From Desulfobaculum xiamenense (GTDB lineage: Bacteria > Desulfobacterota > Desulfovibrionia > Desulfovibrionales > Desulfovibrionaceae): 64,000 nucleotides of DNA. The DNA is taken from contig NZ_JAATJA010000002.1 in assembly GCF_011927665.1 (NCBI RefSeq), positions 1-64,000 of the forward strand, written 5' to 3'. Below the pieces are notes generated by a model. That model saw only the letters and a list, made by a program, of their open reading frames with translations. It did no database searches and was not told the origin of the DNA. Numbering within the stretch: position 1 is the first letter of the stretch; the number at the start of each line of letters is the position of its first letter. Shown here in pieces: positions 54,322 through 61,017 of the stretch. The position numbers were made by a program, and so were the translations under genes.

Positions 54322-55371
54322 ATGAAACGAACCACAACCCTTTCCGCCGCAAGCCTCGTCCACGCCCTTGATTCCATGGCGGGCAAGAAGGTGCTCATCA
54401 TCGGCGACCTCGTGCTCGACCACTACGTCATGGGCACCGTGGGGCGCATTTCTCCCGAAGCCCCCGTCCCCGTCGTGGAAGTCGGCAACGAACGGCACAT
54501 CCTCGGCGGCGCGGGCAACGTCGCGCGCAACGTCAAGACCCTCGGCGGAAGCCCCGTCATCATCGGCATCTGCGGGCGCGACCGCGAAGGCGAGCGCATG
54601 GCCCGTCTGCTACGCAAGGACGGCATCACCGCCCACGTCGTCTGCGACGACAAGCGCCCCACAACCAAGAAGACCCGCATCATCGCCCAGAACCAACAGG
54701 TGGTGCGTGTGGACTGGGAAAACTCCGATCCGGTGACGGACGCCGTGCTCGCGCAGGTCATGGACTTCGTGCGGGCCGAGGCCGTCGACGCAGGCGTCAT
54801 CATCCTTTCGGACTACGGCAAGGGACTCATCACCGAAGAGTTCATGCCCCACCTCGAAACGGAGCTGGCCGCCCTCGAAAAGCGTCCCCTCGTGCTCGTG
54901 GACCCCAAGGTCCGGAATTTCCACCTCTACACAGGTGTGGACCTCCTGACCCCCAACACCAAGGAAGCGGGCGAAGGCGCAGGCATGCCCATCTCCGCCA
55001 CCCGAGACGACATCATCCGCGCCGGGCAGGAAATCTTCCGCAGGCTCGGCAACCGGAATCTGCTCGTCACCCTCGGTGCCGAAGGCATGGCCCTCTTCGA
55101 GGGGCCGGACCGCGTCCGCCATATTCCCACGGCGGCACGAAAGGTCTTCGACGTCACCGGTGCGGGTGACACGGTCATCGCCACCCTCGGCCTCGCGCTG
55201 TCGGCAGGGCTCGACCTGCTGACCTCCTGCGCGCTTGCCAACTACGCGGCAGGCATGGTCGTCGCCGAAGTGGGCACCGCCGCCGCGCAGGCCGACGCGC
55301 TGCGCGCCGCACTCGAAAACTATCAGGACACGCCTGTGGAAGTCTGGGCCGACGAAACGGCCACAGCCTGA
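54322..55371 (+). CDS. rfaE1: D-glycero-beta-D-manno-heptose-7-phosphate kinase
   Basis: PfkB-family kinase for LPS heptose activation (349 aa), the N-terminal half of HldE as a separate protein. VLIIGDLVLDHYVMGTVGRISPEAPVPV, GGAGNVARN, and the C-terminal catalytic DVTGAGDTVIA are present. No adenylyltransferase domain follows, so that step is elsewhere. A strong terminator ends the gene. The dispersed start of the sequence is quoted only in part here. Confidence 0.93.
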   Translation: MKRTTTLSAASLVHALDSMAGKKVLIIGDLVLDHYVMGTVGRISPEAPVPVVEVGNERHILGGAGNVARNVKTLGGSPVIIGICGRDREGERMARLLRKDGITAHVVCDDKRPTTKKTRIIAQNQQVVRVDWENSDPVTDAVLAQVMDFVRAEAVDAGVIILSDYGKGLITEEFMPHLETELAALEKRPLVLVDPKVRNFHLYTGVDLLTPNTKEAGEGAGMPISATRDDIIRAGQEIFRRLGNRNLLVTLGAEGMALFEGPDRVRHIPTAARKVFDVTGAGDTVIATLGLALSAGLDLLTSCALANYAAGMVVAEVGTAAAQADALRAALENYQDTPVEVWADETATA

Positions 55372-55403
55372 TCCGCACACCATCATTCCAACGCCACCAA
55401 AAA

Positions 55404-55440
55404 GGCCGGACTCCCGCATCGGGAATCCGGCCCTTTTTTT
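55404..55440 (+). terminator. Rho-independent terminator of the heptose kinase gene
   Basis: 13-bp GGCCGGA...TCCGGCC stem with one mismatch and seven T. Confidence 0.92.
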
Positions 55441-55676
55441 CATCCCACCACAGTTCCAAACGCCACCGCCCGACCACGCCACCGGCCCATCCAAGGGACG
55501 CACATGCCGACGCGAAGGCACACGGCAAATTTCGCGCAGAATGCCACCGCAGAGCGATTTTCATCTTCTTGATGAACCACGGCCCGGATTTGCCTTAAAA
55601 ACGCGGCAGAAGCGATTTATGAAGGACGCTTTTTCAGGGGCTTTAAGACGGATGACAGGGAAAAGGGCGGGGAGGA

Positions 55677-55869
55677 GCCTCCGGCGGCCGAGGGCTGCCC
55701 GGACCCGATCAAGGGGGTGCCCCCTTGATAATCCTCACGAGGGCTTCGTCGCAAAAAGCCGCGAGACACGCCAAGGGCACCCACGCCCATCGCATATCGG
55801 GGGTCCAGGGGGCCAGCGGCCCCTTGGTCGGCGAAGCCTACGGTTTGCATAGGGAGACGAACGAAACGG
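55677..55869 (+). repeat. Structured intergenic repeat, copy 7
   Basis: Between the heptose kinase and the DsrF-like gene. Hairpin 2 (55708-55729) has outer pair A-T (ATCAAGG/CCTTGAT). Hairpin 1 is shortened and the right arm reads TCGGCGAAGCC, so this copy is older or diverging. The remaining 230 bp before it (55441-55676) show nothing I recognise. Confidence 0.83.
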
Positions 55870-55981
55870 CTGGATACGGAGAAAAGGGTGAGCGCGAGGG
55901 ATGACGGTGACTCATCCCTCGCGCACGCCGGACCTGGCGGACCGGCAGACAGAGGAGGATTCTGTCTATCTCACTGTTGCC

Positions 55982-56320
55982 CTAGAATATATTGACGGAA
56001 TCGCACTCGTCGATGATGTCGGCGATCTCGTCGGCGTCGACGACTTCGACGCTTTCTGCGTTGAGGCTGTCGGCGTCGATGCCGCGCATTTCAAGACACT
56101 TGTCGAGGCAGACGATACGTCCCTCGTTCTCGGCGAACATGGAGACCATCTTGCCGAGGTAGTCAGGCTGGGAGCCTACGAGGTTGTAGACGCCCTTGTC
56201 CATGAACACGAGGGTGGTCTCGTAGCCGCCGACCTGCGCGGCGTACGCGGTGCGGATGCCGAGGGTGGCGCGTTCGTTGCCCATGGGCTGCTTCACGATG
56301 ATGGTAGCGGTGCTGATCAT
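55982..56320 (-). CDS. DsrE/DsrF-family sulfur-carrier-like protein
   Basis: 112 aa of the DsrE/DsrF/TusC fold. ATIIVKQPMGNERATLGIRTAYAA is typical of DsrF/TusC, and RIVCLDKCLEMRGID carries a Cys before an R-G pair, the position used for sulfur transfer in DsrE/TusD. Last gene of the OsmC-DsrH-DsrE-DsrF set. Function as part of a persulfide relay is inferred from family and neighbours. Confidence 0.8.
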   Translation of the reverse strand: MISTATIIVKQPMGNERATLGIRTAYAAQVGGYETTLVFMDKGVYNLVGSQPDYLGKMVSMFAENEGRIVCLDKCLEMRGIDADSLNAESVEVVDADEIADIIDECDSVNIF

Positions 56321-56333
56321 GATTGATTCCCCA

Positions 56334-56726
56334 TTAGCCCAGAGTGAAGGCGACGTCGGAGGTCATCCAGAATTTCATGAGGGACACGCCGACATTGCCG
56401 CGCGCCACGCCATCGAGGTAATCGCAGCCTTCGGTGCCGCGGCCGTATTCCGTGGTGTGACAGGTGTGAATCGATGCGCCACGAGCGGCCAGCGCAGCGA
56501 TGCGGTCCGCCATGCGCGAGGCGTCCATATGGGCACCGAGGGCTTCGGTGATGCCCTTTTCGCCGGTCCACGGCACTTCCTTGTTGGCCATGTTGCAGCC
56601 GTTGCCGTAGAGGAAGATGTTCACGGCATGCCCGGCGGCGAGGGCGGCCTCGGAGAAGCGGACCATGAAGTCGGCGTTCTCGTTCTCGACCGCTCCGGAA
56701 AGCATGTTGATGGTAATGGTGGCCAT
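56334..56726 (-). CDS. DsrE/TusD-family sulfur-carrier-like protein
   Basis: 130 aa. INMLSGAVENENADFMVRFSEAALAAGH resembles the nucleotide-like fold of DsrE; IHTCHTTEYGRG places a cysteine four to seven residues before R-G as in the active Cys of TusD/DsrE. A second cysteine (TEGCDY) follows. It starts 9 bp after the DsrH-like stop and ends 13 bp before the DsrF-like gene. Confidence 0.82.
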   Translation of the reverse strand: MATITINMLSGAVENENADFMVRFSEAALAAGHAVNIFLYGNGCNMANKEVPWTGEKGITEALGAHMDASRMADRIAALAARGASIHTCHTTEYGRGTEGCDYLDGVARGNVGVSLMKFWMTSDVAFTLG

Positions 56727-56735
56727 GGCGTCCCC

Positions 56736-57014
56736 CTAGATGTTGATGACCTTTTCGTTGTCGAGGACGATGTCCACAATACGCGCGCAACTCACGGCCT
56801 CGCAGTCGTCTACGAGATCGAGTCCGCGATCGGCGACGGCCTTGTCGTCGGCGTAGACGGAATCGAAGCCGAGGGCGGCGAGATCCACGGCGGCACCTTC
56901 GCGGGCGAGGTACACGCCATCGCTGATGAGCAGAAGCTCACGGTCAGCATCGCCACCCAGCACGGGGACAAACTTCAGGGCGTCCGCATCGGCCCTGTCG
57001 AGCAAGAACAGCAT
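56736..57014 (-). CDS. DsrH/TusB-family-like protein
   Basis: 92 aa, the size of DsrH/TusB. It starts MLFLLDRADADAL and ends CARIVDIVLDNEKVINI, with two cysteines (DDCEAVSC). Family assignment rests on size, the start-end pattern and its place between OsmC and DsrE-like genes. No TusA or DsrC gene is in the window. Confidence 0.7.
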   Translation of the reverse strand: MLFLLDRADADALKFVPVLGGDADRELLLISDGVYLAREGAAVDLAALGFDSVYADDKAVADRGLDLVDDCEAVSCARIVDIVLDNEKVINI

Positions 57015-57023
57015 GGTCGCCCC

Positions 57024-57455
57024 CTATTTGGCCTCGATGTTGTAGTCCAGGTCCATCTCCTCTTCGAGGGAGTAGGTGACCAAAGACCCGCGCAGCAGGC
57101 CGCTGCGCACGGTTTCGAAAATGGCGCGATCCTCGTCGGCCACATCGGCCTCGACGTTCAACTCGATATGCGTGTAGCGGGTACGCAGCTGGGAGTCGCG
57201 CTCCTTGGTGATCTCGGCCTGGGCCTCGATGAGGGGAATGGCGGACGCTCCGCCCCGCTTGAGATCGTTGGCCATGGTATTGATGTAGCAGGCCAGAGAA
57301 GCGGCCAGCAGCAGACGAGCGCCCATGTGCTCCTCGGCGCGGTCGGCCTCGGAAAGTTCCATGGGATTGTAAACGAGCTTGGGCAGTGCCTTGGAGCCGA
57401 GATCGATGGTGTACTCGCCGTTCTCGGCGCGAGTCAGGGTAACGTTCACGCTCAT
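57024..57455 (-). CDS. OsmC-family protein with a single conserved-position cysteine
   Basis: 143 aa of the OsmC/Ohr/YhfA fold. LLAASLACYINTMANDL holds the first, usually peroxidatic cysteine. In the region where others have a second one (typically CPVxxTL), this protein reads LLRGSLVTYSL, with serine. It may therefore not be a normal peroxidase. ATG 57455 has GGAG 9 nt upstream. First gene of the operon, with a sigma-54 promoter 146 bp further upstream. Confidence 0.82.
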   Translation of the reverse strand: MSVNVTLTRAENGEYTIDLGSKALPKLVYNPMELSEADRAEEHMGARLLLAASLACYINTMANDLKRGGASAIPLIEAQAEITKERDSQLRTRYTHIELNVEADVADEDRAIFETVRSGLLRGSLVTYSLEEEMDLDYNIEAK

Positions 57456-57610
57456 GGTATGGTCTCCGTATGTAGCGGTTCTCAGCATCTTGCCCGGGGA
57501 CTCACGTCCCCGGGAAATGGGATGTTTGCGGAGCCTCCGCGGCGAACCCTCGCCTGTCGGAAGATCCACGCGACGGTTTGCGGTCGTCGCGTTAGGGATT
57601 GCCAAGCATG

Positions 57611-57627
57611 GAGCAGGACTCGTGCCA
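57611..57627 (-). promoter_or_regulatory. Sigma-54 promoter of the OsmC-DsrHEF operon
   Basis: Minus strand: TGGCACG (57627-57621) then CTGCT (57616-57612). GG and GC are separated by exactly 10 bp, as in -24/-12 promoters; only one base differs from TGGCACG-N4-TTGCT. Transcription would start near 57601. Confidence 0.8.
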
Positions 57628-57646
57628 TTGTGATACATGCTCACAA
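57628..57646. promoter_or_regulatory. Inverted repeat touching the -24 element
   Basis: TTGTGA-N7-TCACAA, immediately upstream of TGGCAC. It resembles a CRP/FNR-type operator, but the spacer is 7 rather than 6. Confidence 0.35.
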
Positions 57647-57700
57647 CCATGCGAAATTATGCAACTTAATTTACATGCCGCGACAAGCCGAACTCCTGGA

Positions 57701-57812
57701 GTGGGACACATCCGCGCACCAAGGACTCTTTCGCCCAACTGCAACATACTGAGATCATATGAAATGACATATGGCGTGTCACAAGCGTCCAAAGCGCGCG
57801 ATAATGTCCCAC
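57701..57812. promoter_or_regulatory. Paired 17-bp inverted elements, candidate activator sites
   Basis: GTGGGACACATCCGCGC (57701-57717) and, inverted, GTGGGACATTATCGCGC (57812-57796) agree at 13 of 17 bases. They lie about 80-190 bp upstream of the sigma-54 promoter, the usual range for enhancer-binding proteins. Confidence 0.55.
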
Positions 57813-57881
57813 GCCCATGAATCTGCACATCGCTTGTGCCGAAAGGATCAAAAAAAGAGGGCTGGAGAGACAAAAACAAGC

Positions 57882-57915
57882 CAGCCGCCCGCGAAAGGAC
57901 TTTCGCGGGCGGCTG
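57882..57915 (-). terminator. Rho-independent terminator of the sigma-54 activator gene
   Basis: Perfect 16-bp stem (CAGCCGCCCGCGAAAG arm) with a GA loop, followed on the minus strand by TTTTTG. Confidence 0.92.
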
Positions 57916-57966
57916 CAACAGGATGGAAAGCGCGACGCAATGGCGGAAACGCGCGCTGAAAAACTC

Positions 57967-59880
57967 TCAGGAAATGCCGAGCTTCTTCATCTTGCGGAAC
58001 AGCGTCTTGCGCGGAAGGCCCAGGGCCGCCGCGGTGTGCGAACGATTCCAGCGATACTTCTCAAGCGTCTGGGCAATAATCTGCTTCTCGAAGCGCTCAA
58101 GCGTCTCCCGAAGGCCCTCGCCGGTGGCGAACTCCGGAGCGGGCATGGCATCATCCTCGCCATGCTCCATGCCGCTACGCACCCCGCGCGAACTCCACAC
58201 CTCCAGCCGCCCGAAGGCCACGTAGCGCTCCAGCACGTTCTGGAGCTCGCGCACGTTTCCGGGCCAATCATGCTCCAGAAGCCGCGCGAGGTCCTTGCTG
58301 GGCAGGCGCTGCGGATGGCTGAGCTTGGCGAGGATGTGCTCCACGAGGAACGGAATGTCCTCCTTGCGCTCGCGAAGCGGGGGAAGGGTGATGGGAATGA
58401 CGTTGATGCGATAGAAGAGGTCCTGCCGGAACCCGCCCTCGTAGACCATGTCGCGCAGGTTGCGGTTGGTGGCGGCAACGACACGGAATTCAGCCCGCGT
58501 GGCCGAGGTGTCGCCAACGGCGGTGTATTCGCCGCTGCCTAGGGCGCGAAGCAGCTTGGCCTGTGCGGAAAGGCTGATCTCACCAAGTTCGTCGAGGAAA
58601 AGCGTTCCGCCACGCGCCTTGTCCAAAAGGCCCTGCTTGTCCGCATGCGCGCCGGTAAAGGCCCCCTTGCGGTGGCCGAAGAATTCGCTCTCGAACAGTT
58701 CATCGGGAATGGCGCCGCAGTTCACCGGCACGAACGGTCCCTTGGCATGCGGCCCCATGTCGTGGATGGCGTGGGCGACCAGTTCCTTGCCGGTTCCGGT
58801 CTCTCCGTAGATGATGGTGCAGGCGTCGGAAGCTCCGGCGCGCTGGATCATCTCGAAGACCTCCTGCATCTTGTTGCTCTTGCCGATGATGTTGCCCAGG
58901 CGAATGCGGTAGTCGATGGACGAGCGCAGACGATCGTTTTCGGCTCGCAGTTCGCGGCGTTCGTGCTCGATGTATTCTTCGCGCTGCTTGTATTCCGTGA
59001 CGTCCTGCACGTAGGAGATCACCGCGGGCCGCCCGTTCCACTCCACGGGCGTAGGGCGTGCCTCGAACCACAGCTTGCGGCCCTGCTTGTCGATGCCCGT
59101 CCACTGGAAACGCGCGCCTTCGCGCTTCTCCCGCAGCAGATTGCGAATGATGCGAATGTGCTGGTTGCGTTCATCCTCGGCGAGCATTCCGGTGGGCGAC
59201 ATGTTCACGATCTCCTCGGGCGAGGAGTAGCCAAACATGGTGCAGAAAGTCTGGTTTGCAAGCAGGATAGCATCGTCCTGCATGAGGGCGACGCCGCCGG
59301 GAACGTGCTCGGCAAGGGTGCGCATGCCGGTATCCACGGAACCATGCGCCAACGCGAGACTACGCACGCGCTCAAGGCACCACGAGGTCTGCACCACGCC
59401 GGTTCCGGCGGAATCCGACGACACGTGCATCATCATGAGCCGCGGGGCCTCGCCCGCACGTTGGCACTCGCCGATGGCAACCCACTCGCTGTTCAGGGGC
59501 AGATTGGCGACATTGGCCGCACCAAAGGACTCGCACGCATCGTCGAGATCACCGGCGAGAAAAAGGTCCGCAAGCGAAGGTCCGCCATCACGCCCGAAAG
59601 CCTCGCGATGCCGGGATGTTCCGAGAACATCACTGGCGGCGAGGCCGGTCAGGGTCTCAAGCGTCGCATCCCAGATGCGAACCCGGCCCTCGGTATCGAG
59701 GGCGAACTGGCCCATATTCAGGCTGTTGCAGAGCATATTCGTATCACTGACTCCATGGCTCGGAGAAACGCCGAGGAGGCCCGGGACGACACGCAGGGGG
59801 ACGGAGCTGAATGCTGGCACTGATCCGTTGCTGTGGTTGCGGGCGGTCTCCATCGCCGCTTTTCGTACGACGCGGAGCAT
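57967..59880 (-). CDS. Sigma-54-dependent PAS-domain activator
   Basis: Enhancer-binding protein (637 aa). PAS-like regions (about 45-130 and 195-310) sense an unknown signal. The AAA+ domain has GETGTGKE, GAFTGAHA (contact with sigma-54), FLDELGEI and the arginine finger region FRQDLFYRINVI. A Fis-type HTH ends the protein (RSHTAAALGLPRKTLFRKMKKL). No receiver domain. The start is uncertain (59880 or 59853). It lies just upstream of the OsmC operon, which has a matching promoter. Confidence 0.93.
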   Translation of the reverse strand: MLRVVRKAAMETARNHSNGSVPAFSSVPLRVVPGLLGVSPSHGVSDTNMLCNSLNMGQFALDTEGRVRIWDATLETLTGLAASDVLGTSRHREAFGRDGGPSLADLFLAGDLDDACESFGAANVANLPLNSEWVAIGECQRAGEAPRLMMMHVSSDSAGTGVVQTSWCLERVRSLALAHGSVDTGMRTLAEHVPGGVALMQDDAILLANQTFCTMFGYSSPEEIVNMSPTGMLAEDERNQHIRIIRNLLREKREGARFQWTGIDKQGRKLWFEARPTPVEWNGRPAVISYVQDVTEYKQREEYIEHERRELRAENDRLRSSIDYRIRLGNIIGKSNKMQEVFEMIQRAGASDACTIIYGETGTGKELVAHAIHDMGPHAKGPFVPVNCGAIPDELFESEFFGHRKGAFTGAHADKQGLLDKARGGTLFLDELGEISLSAQAKLLRALGSGEYTAVGDTSATRAEFRVVAATNRNLRDMVYEGGFRQDLFYRINVIPITLPPLRERKEDIPFLVEHILAKLSHPQRLPSKDLARLLEHDWPGNVRELQNVLERYVAFGRLEVWSSRGVRSGMEHGEDDAMPAPEFATGEGLRETLERFEKQIIAQTLEKYRWNRSHTAAALGLPRKTLFRKMKKLGIS

Positions 59881-59911
59881 ACGCCCTGATTTGTGAAAAA
59901 TAAAGCATGAC

Positions 59912-59941
59912 GGGGGTCCGGAGCGCGATGCCCCGACCCCC
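59912..59941 (-). terminator. Hairpin after the outer-membrane protein gene
   Basis: GGGGGTC / GACCCCC stem; a T-rich stretch (TTTATTTTT) starts about 8 nt later on the minus strand. Confidence 0.55.
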
Positions 59942-59954
59942 CGCGTGCTCGCAG

Positions 59955-60875
59955 CTAGTTGAACATGCTGCCGAGATCGAAGGTCTTGATGAACTTGAAT
60001 TCCACGCGGTAGTCGTCGCTACCGGGCTTCACGTTCTCGTACCAGCGGTAGACGGGCATGGTCACGGCACCGCCGCAGATCAGGCCCATCGGGGCGTACT
60101 TGAAGGTCACCTTGGGACCGACGTACCACTCCACGCTGGAATCGTTCATGCGCTCGCCGAACTTCTGGGACTCGTCGTTCCACTCGAAGTTGGACTCCAC
60201 GCCGAGGTCGAAGTTGGCGCTCAGCGCGTAGGCCCAACCGGCGTTCCAACGCATGCGGTCAGGATGGGTGTAGTCGTGTCCGCCTTCCCAGAAGGTGGTG
60301 TAGTTCACTTCGGTGTCGAAGCGGTTGGCGCCGTAGAAGTAGGTGGCGCCAACGCCGCCCAACAGGCCCCACGCACCGTTGCCGATGAAGTCGTTGGACT
60401 GCTTGTCGAGGCTGCCGGTGGGCAGCACGACGCCCATGTCCAGAGCGAGGTTGATCACGTCGCCCTGACCCTGATTCATCAGGATCTTGTGCAGGACGGC
60501 GGTGGTGTCGCCCCAGCCATGCTGGGACTTGTCACCGGCCGGGGTGTCGAGATCCACGTTGTAGATGGGGGTGCAGGTACGGATGTCCAGGCCGGGAGCG
60601 ATGCCGTAGCGGGTCTTGGCAAGCACGACGCTCTTGTCGACCTTGATGTTGTCGTTGATCTTGTCGCTGTAGTGGCGAACATGATCGGCTTCCTTCCACG
60701 CGTAGTTGGCGACGGCGGCAAACTTGCCGACCGGGAAGCCGGTGCCACAGGGACCGAACACGCCGGTGACCGGCGGGACGGCCTTGGGAGCGGGGGCCGC
60801 ATCTCCAGCCAGCGCGGCGACGCCGGACAGGAGCACCGTAACCAGTGCGAGAGACAGAATCCTTCCGAGTTTCAT
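59955..60875 (-). CDS. Outer-membrane beta-barrel protein (phenol MetA-pathway/transporter type)
   Basis: 306 aa with a Sec signal peptide (MKLGRILSLALVTVLLSGVAALA). The mature protein has alternating strand-like segments with Tyr/Trp/Asn girdles (ANYAWKEADHVRHYSDK, GVVLPTGSLDK, YYFYGANRF-like region), GLLGGVGATYFYG and a C-terminal Phe-Asn. This fits the COG4313/Phenol_MetA_deg barrels. It follows the TRAP transporter genes by 142 bp and might admit the same substrate. GGAGG is 6 nt upstream of the start. Confidence 0.8.
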   Translation of the reverse strand: MKLGRILSLALVTVLLSGVAALAGDAAPAPKAVPPVTGVFGPCGTGFPVGKFAAVANYAWKEADHVRHYSDKINDNIKVDKSVVLAKTRYGIAPGLDIRTCTPIYNVDLDTPAGDKSQHGWGDTTAVLHKILMNQGQGDVINLALDMGVVLPTGSLDKQSNDFIGNGAWGLLGGVGATYFYGANRFDTEVNYTTFWEGGHDYTHPDRMRWNAGWAYALSANFDLGVESNFEWNDESQKFGERMNDSSVEWYVGPKVTFKYAPMGLICGGAVTMPVYRWYENVKPGSDDYRVEFKFIKTFDLGSMFN

Positions 60876-61017
60876 TTCATTCCTCCAGATTTTTGAGACA
60901 AGTATCCCCATGCTCTTTCCCCAACCATTTGAAATCATGGGAAAGAAGCTTGAAGGCAGCGTTCTGCCGAATGTGTGAGGGATCAGTCGACCGTGTCGGG
61001 GACGGCGTTCCTCGCAG

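Noticed and set aside
57628-57646. CRP/FNR operator TTGTGA-N7-TCACAA
   Set aside because: The spacer is one base too long for a typical site. Kept only as a low-confidence feature because of its position beside the -24 box.
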